Notes under the pieces: generated by a model
Told to the model about the DNA's origin: nothing
What the model saw: only the letters and a program-made list of their open reading frames with translations
Database searches by the model: none
Translations under genes and position numbers: made by a program
Shown here: positions 1 through 10,200 of the stretch, piece by piece
Layout: each line of letters begins with the position of its first letter
How positions within the stretch are numbered: position 1 is the first letter of the stretch
Assembly (NCBI GenBank): GCA_037349315.1
Contig: JBAIAC010000628.1
Location: 1 to 64,000 of the forward strand
DNA: 64,000 bases
Direction: 5' to 3'
From: Chelydra serpentina
Lineage: Eukaryota; Chordata; Testudines; Chelydridae

Positions 1-712
1 TGTCGGGTCTCTGTGCTGAGCCGGGGTGTTATTGTCGGGTCTCTCGGCAGAGCTGGGGTGTTATTGTCGGGTCTCTCGGCAGAGCTGGGGTGTTATTGTA
101 GGGTCTCTCGGCGGAGCTGGGGTGTTATTGTCGGGTCTCTCGGCAGAGCTGGGGTGTTATTGTCGGGTCTCTCGGCTGAGCCGGGGTGTTATTGTCGGGT
201 CTCGGCGGAGCTGGGGTGTTATTGTCGGGTCTCTCAGCGGAGCTGGGGTGTTATTGTAGGGTCTCTCGGCGGAGCTGGGGTGTTATTGTAGGGTCTCTCG
301 GCGGAGCTGGGGTGTTATTGTCGGGTCTCTCGGCGGAGCTGGGGTGTTATTGTCGGGTCTCTGTGCGGAGCTGGGGTGTTATTGTCGGGTCTCTGTGCGG
401 AGCTGGGGTGTTATTGTCGGGTCTCTCGGCGGAGCTGGGGTGTTATTGTCGGGTCTCGGCGGAGCTGGGGTGTTATTGTCGGGTCTCTCGGCGGAGCCGG
501 GGTGTTATTGTCGGGTCTCTCGGCGGAGCTGGGGTGTTATTGTAGGGTCTCGGCGGAGCTGGGGTGTTATTGTAGGGTCTCTCGGCAGAGCTGGGGTGTT
601 ATTGTCGGGTCTCTCGGCGGAGCTGGGGTGTTATTGTCGGGTCTCTCGGCGGAGCTGGGGTGTTATTGTAGGGTCTCTCGGCAGAGCTGGGGTGTTATTG
701 TAGGGTCTCATG
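1..712. repeat. 32-bp minisatellite (about 22 copies)
   Basis: Unit TCTCGGCGGAGCTGGGGTG plus TTATTGTCGGG, period 32. Some units are a few bases shorter (GGGTCTCGG form). The window begins inside it. Open frames through it are artefacts of a stop-free repeat. Confidence 0.95.
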
Positions 713-959
713 CAGACCCCCCGCTGGCTGCAGTCTCTGCGTTTCCTCCGGCACCCAGGGTGGCGCAGTCCCAGAGGCCGACCTGGCAAAAGCCCAGAAG
801 GAAATAAAGTGCTTGAACCCCCTCCCCCGCCCCAGGGTGTATTCCCCCCGCCCACTTCTCCTCTGGTCTGAGCACCAGGACCCCCCCCCCCCCCCCCCCA
901 AGGAGGGAACCGAAAGAGAAACAGACAGGGGCCCGGGTTGGAGCCAAAGGAGTTCGCTG
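713..959. other. EPS8L1 intron, no feature seen
   Basis: Non-repetitive GC-rich intron with a C run at about 882-899. Nothing further recognised. Confidence 0.5.
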
Positions 960-1195
960 GGGGGGGGCTGGTAGGGAGCCGGCGCCCCCTAGAGGGGACA
1001 GGCCCCGGGCCCCATTCCCTGCCCCCCCGGAGCCAGCCAGTCCCTGCCCTGGGGCCGGATGGGAGCCGGCACCCCCCAAAGGGGACAGGCCCCGTGCCCC
1101 ATTCCCTGCCCCCCTGAGCCAGCCAGTCCCTGCCCTGGGGCTGGAGGGGAGCCGGCACCCCCCAAAGGGGACAGGCCCCGTGCCCCATTCCCCCT
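960..1195. repeat. CTCF-core-like 86-bp family, 3 copies, inverted
   Basis: Three tandem units of GGGAGCCGGC + CCCC + GGACAGGCCCC + CCAGCCAGTCCCTGCCC. They are the reverse complement of the 13.1-13.5 kb array. Only the first copy keeps the GCGCCCCCTAGAGGGG core. Confidence 0.8.
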
Positions 1196-1222
1196 TTATA
1201 ATGTGCCCGTCTCTTTTCACAG

Positions 1223-1281
1223 AGCAAAGGAAGAAATATTCCAACTTCATTATGGCCGACGTCTCCCAATACACCGTCAAC
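1223..1281 (+). CDS. EPS8L1: EPS8L1 exon 1 in window (PTB start)
   Basis: Encodes [18 protein letters not shown], the conserved opening of the EPS8-family PTB domain. The acceptor is a TTTTCACAG site and the donor is GTGAGC. It begins with two bases that complete a codon, so at least one coding exon lies upstream of the window. Confidence 0.9.
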
Positions 1282-4200
1282 GTGAGCCTGGGGCTCTGGG
1301 GGTGCAGTTGGGGGGGAGCAAGGGGTGGGGGTCACACAGGCCCCACTAGGGAGAGGGTACCTAGGGGGCCCCAGCCCCAATCTGGCCCCTGGGCGGGGAC
1401 TGGCTGTCTGGGGGAGGGGGGGCGAAATGGGAAAGGGCCCAAAGGGGGGTGTTAGGGGCCGCAGGGGGCAGTGCTGGGTGGGGAGGTATTGGGGTTTATT
1501 TGGGGGAAAGGGGCTGGGTGTGAGGGCTGGGTGCGGCTGGGGTTGCATGGGAATGTGTGGGGGACTGTGGGGGGGGCTGCAAAGGGGTGTTGGGCCTGGG
1601 GGGGCTGTGGGCTGTGGGGAGGGGTGTTGAGAGCCGGGAGGGTCTGGGGGGGCTGCCTAGGGGGCGTTGGGCCTGGGGGGGCTGGGGAGAGGGGTGTTGG
1701 GAGCCAGGGGGTGCTGGGGAGGTCTGGGGGGGCTGCCTAGGGGGCGTTGGGCCTGGGGGGCTGGGGAGAGGGGTGTTGGGAGCTGGGAGGTGCTGGGGGG
1801 GTCTGGGGGGGCTGCCTAGGGGGCGTTGGTCCTGGGGGGGCTGGGGAGAGGGGTGTTGGGAGCTGGGAGGTGCTGGGGGGGTCTTGGGGGGCTGCCTAGG
1901 GGGCGCTGGGCCTGGGGGGGCTGGGGAGAGGGGTGTTGGGAGCTGGGAGGTGCTGGGGGGGTCTGGGGGGGCTGCCTAGGGGGCGTTAGGCCTGGGGGCT
2001 GTGTGGGGGCGGCTCTGGGCTCACTCCCTGCCCCCCCCCAGCACCTGGTGACGTTCCCGGTGGGGGGCGCGGCGGAGCTGCGCTCGGTGGAGGACGCGGT
2101 GCAGAAAGTGGCCGCCATGGAGGCCCAGGGCCAGGTCTGGGCCCAGGAGATGCTGCTGCAGGTCACTGGCTCGGCCATCAGGCTGCTCGACGTCCACTCC
2201 AAGGTGTGTGTGTGTGGGGGGCTGGGCCGGGTGGAGCTGGGTCCGGGGGAGGGTCCGGGGGGTGCTGGGTCCGGGGGAGGGTCCGGGGGTGCTGGGTCCG
2301 GGGGAGGGTCCGGGGGGTGCTGGGTCCGGGGGTGCCAGCCCGGCCGTGACTCTGTCGCCCCCCGCAGGAGGAGCTGGAGAGCTACGGGCTGGCGGGGGCT
2401 GGGTCCGGGGGAGGGTCCGGGGGTGCTGGGTCCGGGGGAGGGTCCGGGGGGTGCTGGGTGCTGGGGAGGGGCTGGGGGGTGCTGGGTCTGGGGGAGGGTC
2501 CGGGGGGTGCTGGGTCCGGGGGAGGGTCCGGGGGGTGCTGGGTCCGGGGAGGCTCTGGGGGGTGCTGGGTCGGGGGGGGCTCTGAGGGGAGCTGGGTCTG
2601 GGGGTGCCGGCCCAGCCGTGACTCTGTTGCCCCCCACAGGAGGAGCTGGAGAGCTACGGGCTGGCGGGGGCTGGGTCGGGGGGGGGCTCTGGGGGGTGCT
2701 GGGTCTGGGGGAGGCTCCGGGGGGTGTTGGGTCGGGGGAGGCTCTGGGGGGAGCTGGGTCTGGGGGTGCCGGCCCGGCCGTGACTCTGTCGCCCCCCGCA
2801 GGAGGAGCTGGAGAGCTACGGGCTGGCGGGGGCTGGGTCTGTGGGAGGCTCTGGGGGGTGCTGGGTCCGGGGGAGGGTCCGGGGGGTGCTGGGTCCTGGG
2901 GAGGATCTGGGGGGTGCTGGGCCGGGGAGGGTCTGGGGGGTGCTGGGTCTGGGGAGGCTCCGGGGGGTGTTGGGTCGGGGGAGGCTCTGGGGGGAGCTGG
3001 GTCTGGGGGGGGCTCTGGGTCGGGGGGGGCTCTGGGGGGTGCTGGGTCGGGGGGGGGCTCTGGGGGGAGCTGGGTCTGGGGGTGCCGGCCCGGCCGTGAC
3101 TCTGTCGCCCCCCGCAGGAGGAGCTGGAGAGCTACGGGCTGGCGGGGGCTGGGTCGGGGGGGGGCTCTGGGGGGTGCTGGGTCTGGGGGAGGCTCTGGGG
3201 GGTGCTGGGTCCGGGGGAGGCTCTGGGGGGGCTGGGTCTGGGGGTGCCGGCCCGGCCGTGACTCTGTCGCCCCCCGCAGGAGGAGCTGGAGAGCTACGGG
3301 CTGGCGGGGGCTGGGTCGGGGGGGGGCTCTGGGGGGTGCTGGGTCGGGGGGGGCTCGGGGGGGGCTGGGTCTGGGGGTGCCGGCCCGGCCGTGACTCTGT
3401 CGCCCCCCGCAGGAGGAGCTGGAGAGCTACGGGCTGGCGGGGGTGCTGCGCTGTGAGGCCGTGCTGCCCGGCGCCCGCTCCCTGCTGCTCCTCCTGTGCC
3501 AGGAGCCCCAGCAGCCCTGCCCGACGCCCACTTCTTCCAGTGCACCCACCTCGGGGTGAGGAGCCCCCGCGGGGACTACGGGGGCGGGGGGGGCTCGCCC
3601 GGACGCCTGGGTTCCTACTCTGCCCTGGGGGTCCTGCCGCTTTAAGTGCCACTGGCCCCGCCCCCTTTGGTTGACATAACTAGCCCCTCCCCTTTCACTT
3701 GAAGGCATTGGCCCCACCCCTTTACATCCGGACACCTGGGTTCCTCCTGCTGGGATGCCCCCACCATGTGCCCGCTGCCTTTGTAGGGCACTGGGCTCCA
3801 CTGGCCCCGCCCATATGGTGACATCACTAGCCCCACCCCCTTTTTTGCTGCCTTGGCATTCACCCGGACTCCTGGGTTGCCTTTAAACAGCCCTGGACGG
3901 TGATAGCTCCACCCCTTTTTGCATCATGCCCCAGGGCTTAGCCACTGTCCCTAAGGCCAAGCCTTCGTGGGCCAATCAGGATGTGGCTCCCACATGACAG
4001 GAAGTCCCGCCTTCTGATGGGAGGGACTTCCATGCGGCATTAGCCAATCATCTTCCAGAGCCACAATTTCCATTGCAAAAAGTCCCGCCTTCCAGCCAGT
4101 GTGAGGAACTTCCAGGCAGCGTCAGCCAATCAACTTCTTGAGTCATGACATCGCAGCAAGTCCCGCCTTCTGGGGGGTGGGGACTGCCATGTGGAGCAGC

Positions 4201-7200
4201 CAATCAGCTTCCTAGGACTGTAGTGTCCAATGCAGGAAGTCCCATCTTCCAACGGGAGGGATTGCTCCGCTGCATCAGCCAATCAGTTTCAAAGGGCCTT
4301 GGCTGCATTCCAGGAAGTCCCGCCTCCCCATGGAGGATTGACAGCTGTTGGCCCCTCCCTCTAGTGGGGAAGTGGGGTATGACTCTGGGGGGAAAGTGGG
4401 GCTCTTTTCCCCAAAAGGGAAAATGTCATTGTGTTTCCTCCAGTCCCCATGTCAAGGGGGCCAGTCGCCCTGAGGCATGCTGGGTAGCAGGTGTCAAAAG
4501 CTGATCTGGCTGGCATGGACCCACACAAGGGACTTCCCGGTATCCTGCCCCTTGGATCCGACCCATGGGCCCGTCTACCCTGGTATCCCGCCCTGTCCCT
4601 GCCCCTTGGATCCGACCCACGGGCCCGTCTACCCTGGTATCCCGCCCTGTCCCTGCCCCTTGGATCCGACCCACAGGCCTGTCTACCCTGGTATCCCTGG
4701 TATCCCGCCCCGTCCCTGCCCCCTGGACTCCGACCCCCGGGCCCATCTACCCTGGTATCCCGCCCTGTCCCTGCTACCCTGGATCAGCCCCATGGGGCCC
4801 GTCTACCCTGGTATCCCGCCCCGTCCCTGCCCCCTGGATCCGACCCATGGGCCCGTCTACCCTGGTATCCCGCCCTGTTCCTGCCCCCTGGATCAGCCCC
4901 ATGGGCCCATCTACCCTGGTATCCCACCCCGTCCCTGCCCCTTGGATCCGACCCATGGGCCCGTCTACCCTGGTATCCCGCCCCGTCCCTGCCCCCTGGA
5001 TCCGACCCACAGGCCCGTCTACCCTGGTATTCCGCCCTGTCCCTGCCCCCTGGATCCGACCCACGGGCCCGTCTACCCTGGTATCCCGCCCCGTCCCTGC
5101 CCCTTGGATCCGACCCATGGGCCCATCTACCCTGGTATCCCGCCCCCGTCCCTGCCCCTTGGATCCGACCCATGGGCCCATCTACCCTGGTATCCCACCC
5201 GTCCCTGCCCCCTGGATCCGACCCATAGGCCCGTCTACCCTGGTATCCCGCCCCGTCCCTGCCCCCTTGGATCCGACCCATGGGCCCGTCTACCCTGGTA
5301 TCCTGCCCCGTCCCTGCCCCCTGGATCCGACCCATGGGCCCGTCTACCCTGGTATCCCGCCCCGTCCCTGCCCCCTGGATCCGACCCATGGGCCCGTCTA
5401 CCCTGGTATCCTGCCCCGTCCCTGCCCCCTGGATCCGACCCATGGGCCCGTCTACCCTGGTATCCCGCCCCCTCAGGACAAACTCATGGGCCCATCTACC
5501 CCGGTATCTGACCTGTGCTGTTCCCGCCACCCCGCAGGCAGAGCCGATCCGGGACGACATTAACAGCGCCCTGGTGGACTTCAAATCGGGGAGCAACGCT
5601 CAGAGGAAAGAGGCGCTCAGGTGGGGCAGGCCCCGGATTCCGGGGACTTTGGCTGGGCGGGTGCATTGGGGGGAACCCTAGGAACTGGTGGGGGATACTG
5701 GGGCGGGACTAAGGGTGCAGGCCGCTCTGGCCTGGATACAGGTTATATAGGAGGACCTTGGGGTGAACCGGAAGCTGGGGCGGGTGTCATCGGAGGAGTT
5801 CGGGGGGGGGGGTGAAGTAAAGGAGGGACTCCATAGTGGGTGGGGGTCATGGGACAGACCAGGGGTGAGGTTATGGGGGGCCCCACAGAGTCATGAGAAG
5901 GAGCCAATAGGGGTTGGGTTACAGGGTCTCCAGAGGGGGTCAAAGGGGGACTCCCACATGGGCTGGTGGAAGTTGGGGGGGGGGGGGAAAGAGGAAGGGG
6001 GCAACAGGGGCAGCCTCCAGGGGAGATGGGACTAGAGGGGCATAGGGGGAAACACTGGGGGACCCCCTCTAGGCTGGGGGTGATGCTGGGGAGCCAGGGA
6101 GTGTCTTTCTGAGGGGTGGGGGCTCGGGTACATTTTTGGGTTCTCCCCCCCCCCCCCCCCCCGTCAATCTCCACCCGTATCTTTCACAGAGAGAACCAGG
6201 AGAAGATGCAGAATGGGGCACCACCGGTCCCGGGGGGCACAGGCCCCCGGCCCCCACCCCCCCACAGGAAGGTGGTGATCACCCCCTCGGCCACTCTGAA
6301 TGAGATGGAGACGCAGAGTCAGAGAGATGCAGGTGTGTGTGGGGGTGGGGTGGGGGGTGAGGACAGAGCTGGGGGGAGAACCCAGGAGTCCTGCCTCCCA
6401 CTCCCCCCCCCTCTAGCCCACTAGACCCCACGCCTCTCCCCGAGCAGGGGGAGAACCCAGGAGTCCTGACCCCGCCCTGTCCTTTCTGCCCCCAAGCTAA
6501 CCCCTTGGACCCAGGCGTGCGGCGGACTGAGCGTGATGTGGTGAGTTGGGCTGGGGGGGTGGGATTTGGGGGTGTTGGGGGTTAGGGTACAAGGGATGGG
6601 GTGTCGGTGTGGGGTGTCACGAGCCGGGGGGGCTGGGTGGCAGCGGGGGGAGGGGAGATTGGGGGGTGGGGTTGCATGTTCACCCCATCCCCTGGTGGGG
6701 GGGACGATCTGCTGCAGCCCCCCCCCCCAATCTGGCAGGGACTTAGGGGTGGGGGCTCTGGGGGCTGCGCAGAGGGGCCCAGCCCCCCTGTTCACCCCCA
6801 GCCCCCCTGCTCTCCCCCACCCCCAGGAGCTGCTGAACCGGGTCTTAGACGACATCGAAGCTTTTGTGAGCAAACTGCAGAAATCGGCCGAGGCCTTTCG
6901 GGTCCTGGAGCAACTGAAGCGGTCGAGCCGGGGGCGCCGCCGCCAGCCGGGGGGTGAGAGACCCCGAGATCCCCCCATCTGCCCCCCCAGACCTCCTGTC
7001 TCCTCCCACCCCTTCCTGCCCCCATACGCCCCCCCCACTGCGAACCGCCCATGCCCGGGGGCGCTACCGCCAGCCGGGGGGTGAGAGACCCCGAGATCCC
7101 CCCATCTGCCCCCCCAGACCTCCTGTCTCCTCCCCACCCCCTCCTGCCCCATACACCCCCCCCCACTGCGAACCGCCCATGCCTGGGGGCGCGCCGCCGC

Positions 7201-10200
7201 CAGCCGGGGGGGGGTGAGAGACCCCGAGATACCCCCATCTGCCCCCCCCATACCTCCTGTCTCCTCCCCACGCCCTCCTGCCCCCATACACCCCCCCCAC
7301 TGCGAACCGCCCATGCCCGGGGGCGCCGCCGCCAGCCGGGGGGTGAGAGACCCCGAGATCCCCCCCATCTGCCCCCCCCGGACCTCCTGTCTCCTCCCCA
7401 CCCCCTCCTGCCCCATACACCCCCCCCACTGCGAACCGCCCATGCCTGGGGGCGCCGCCGCCAGCCGGGGGGTGAGAGACCCCGAGATCCCCCCATCTGT
7501 CCCCCCGGACCTCCTGTCTCCTCCCCACCCCCTCCTGCCCCCATACACCCCCCCCCCACTGCGAACCGCCCATGCCTGGGGGCGCCGCCGCCAGCCGGGG
7601 GGGGTGAGAGACCCCGAGATACCCCCATCTGCCCCCCCCATACCTTCTGTCTCCTCCCCACGCCCTCCTGCCCCCATACACCCCCCCCACTGCGAACCGC
7701 CCATGCCCGGGGGCGCCGCCGCCAGCCGGGGGGTGAGAGACCCCGAGATCCCCCCATCTGCCCCCCCCGGACCTCCTGTCTCCTCCCCACCCCCTCCTGC
7801 CCCCATACACCCCCCCCACTGCGAACCGCCCATGCCTGGGGGCGCCACCGCCAGCCGGGGGGGTGAGAGACCCCGAGATCCCCCATCTGCCCCCCCCCCC
7901 CGGACCTCCTGTCTCCTCCCCACCCCCTCCTGCCCCCATACCCCCCCCCCCCGCCACTGTGAACCGCCCATGCCCGGGGGCGCCGCCGCCAGCCGGGGGG
8001 TGAGAGACCCCGAGATCCCCCCATCTGCCCCCCCCGGACCTCCTGTCTCCTCCCCACCCCCTCCTGCCCCCATACACCCCCCCCCACTGCGAACAACCCA
8101 TGCCCGGGGGCGCCGCCGCCAGCCAGGGGGTGAGAGACCCCGAGATCCCCCCATCTGCCCTCCCGGGACCTCCTGCCGCCTCCTACCCCCTCCTACCCCC
8201 ATACACCCCCCGCCCACTGGGAATCGTCCATGCCCAGGGGCGCCACCGCCAGCGGAGAGGTGAGAGACCCCCAGACCCCCCTCCTCCTCCCATCTGCCTC
8301 CCACCCCGTCCTGCCCCCATGTACCCCCCTGGGAACTTCCATGCCCTGGGGATGTCACTGCCAGCCAGGGGGTGAGACATCCCGAGACACCCCCCCATCT
8401 GTCCCCCCCCCCTCCTGCCCCCCATACACCCCCACTGGGAACCGTCTTTGCCAAAGGGCACTGCCAGGAGCTGGGGGAGGGGAGACCCCTCTGCCCTCCC
8501 CCCGAGATCTCCCCTGTCTGCCCCCCCAATACACCCCCTACTTCGAATTTCCCGTTACAGGGGACGCCACCAGGTGCTAAGGGGTGAGCTACCCCCTTCC
8601 TCCGCAGCCCCCCTCGGACACCCCTTCTCCCCCTCCGTCCGTCCCCCCCCCAAAGCACTGGGTTAACCCTTTCCTTCCCCTGCAGAGGGGCTGCTGACTC
8701 TCCGGGCCAGGATACCCACCATGGAAGAGTTCGAGGACACCCTGGCCAAGATGAAATATTCCTTCAGCCTCCTGGTGAGTGATGGCTGGGAAGGGGGGGA
8801 ACCGCGGCCCTGTGTCTCTCCCCGCAACGGGGACCCCCATTCGTCCCCCCAGAGCTGGGGATGGGACCCAGGAGTCCTGCCTCCCCCAGCATCCCCTCCT
8901 CCCTGTTCTAATCCACTAATGCCCACTCCCCTCCCAGAATCAGGTGTAGAACCCAGGAGTCCTGGCTCCCATCCCTCCCCGCCCCTAACCACTGGACCCC
9001 ACTCCCCTCCCAGAGCCAGGGAGAGAACCCAGGAGTCCTGGCTCCCAGCCCCCCCTGTTCTAACCACTGGACCCCCACTCCCCACTCCCTAGACAAAGAA
9101 CCCAGGAGTCCAGTCACTCTCCCTCCCCCTCCCCGTCTGGAATTTGTGGGGTTCACTGACCCAGAGTGGGGCGCCTCTCTCCCTTCCCCTCCCCCCAGGC
9201 AAGACTCCAGTCAAACATCTCGAATCCCAGTTCGGAGGAGCTGGTCCGCTTCCTGTTTGGCCCCCTGAAAATGGTGAGTGGGAGGTTGGGGGGGGGTGGG
9301 GCAGAAGTGTGGTGGGAGGGGCTGCCAGAGCCCCAGCTGTGGGGCTTGGAATTGCCAGTGCTGGGGTTGGGGGTGGGAAAGGAGGGACCACAGGAGCTGG
9401 GATTGGGGGGGATGACCCTGGCTTGGGCGGATTGGGGGGGGCGGCGCTGAAGTGGCCAGGAGCGAGACTGGAGAGGCTGGGGGATCCCCAGCTCCTGGGG
9501 GTGGGGGGCTGGGTGTTTGGGGGCTCTGAGCTGGGGGGTAGGAGAAGAGGGGGCCGCTGGGTCTGGAGTTGTGGGGATCTGGGTGCGTGGGGATTGGGCG
9601 GGAGGGATTCCAGCGGCGGGGGGGGGGGGTGTCTTTGGGAGGGGTGTGGCTGGGAGGGGGGCAGTTGGTGTCTCCTTGGAAGGGCTGGAGGTGGGGGGGG
9701 ATTTGGGGAGCTGTGGCTGTATATCCCAGTGGGGGGTCTCTTGCTGACCCTGGTCAAGTGGGGGCTGGGATCTCTCACCTCTCCCTGTTCCTCCTCCCCC
9801 ACAGGTGGTGGAGACGTCGGGGGGGCCAAAGTTCGCCAATGAGATCCGCTCCCCCATGCTGACCCGGGAGGCCGTCACCCTGCTGCGGGGCTGCCTGGGG
9901 GCCCAGGAGGCTGAGCTGTGGGGCTCGCTGGGCGACAACTGGACCCAGCCCCGGTACCTCGCTTGCCCTGGGGCTAGTCGGGAGGGGGGCAGGGCAGAGC
10001 TGGGGCCGCTGCTTTTGGTTCTCCATGATCTCTGCCCGTGATTGTACCCGGCTCTGCCAGGCGTGGGCTCTGCCCCGGGGTTCGTTGATTTTTCACCCAT
10101 GATTCCACTGGTTTGCCTGTGTTTTTCACCCACGATTCTGTGATTTTTCCACTCATGATCCTGTGATTTTTCACTCATGATTTCACCCGATTCTGTGATT

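Noticed and set aside
1..712. CRISPR-like regular repeats
   Set aside because: The 32-bp units are contiguous with no unique spacers, in vertebrate DNA. It is a minisatellite.
1826..3394. Long open frame (about 520 codons), Gly-rich
   Set aside because: It runs through stop-free G-rich minisatellite and crosses real EPS8L1 exons in mixed frames. Composition is purely repeat-driven.
4477..5563. Pro-rich open frames of over 300 codons in several frames
   Set aside because: The 54-bp period is a multiple of three and stop-free, which explains them. It lies between two EPS8L1 exons.
6421..8658. 745-codon open frame on the minus strand
   Set aside because: Shadow of the 130-bp array and of EPS8L1 exon 7. 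The unit has no stops on that strand, and no domain is recognisable.
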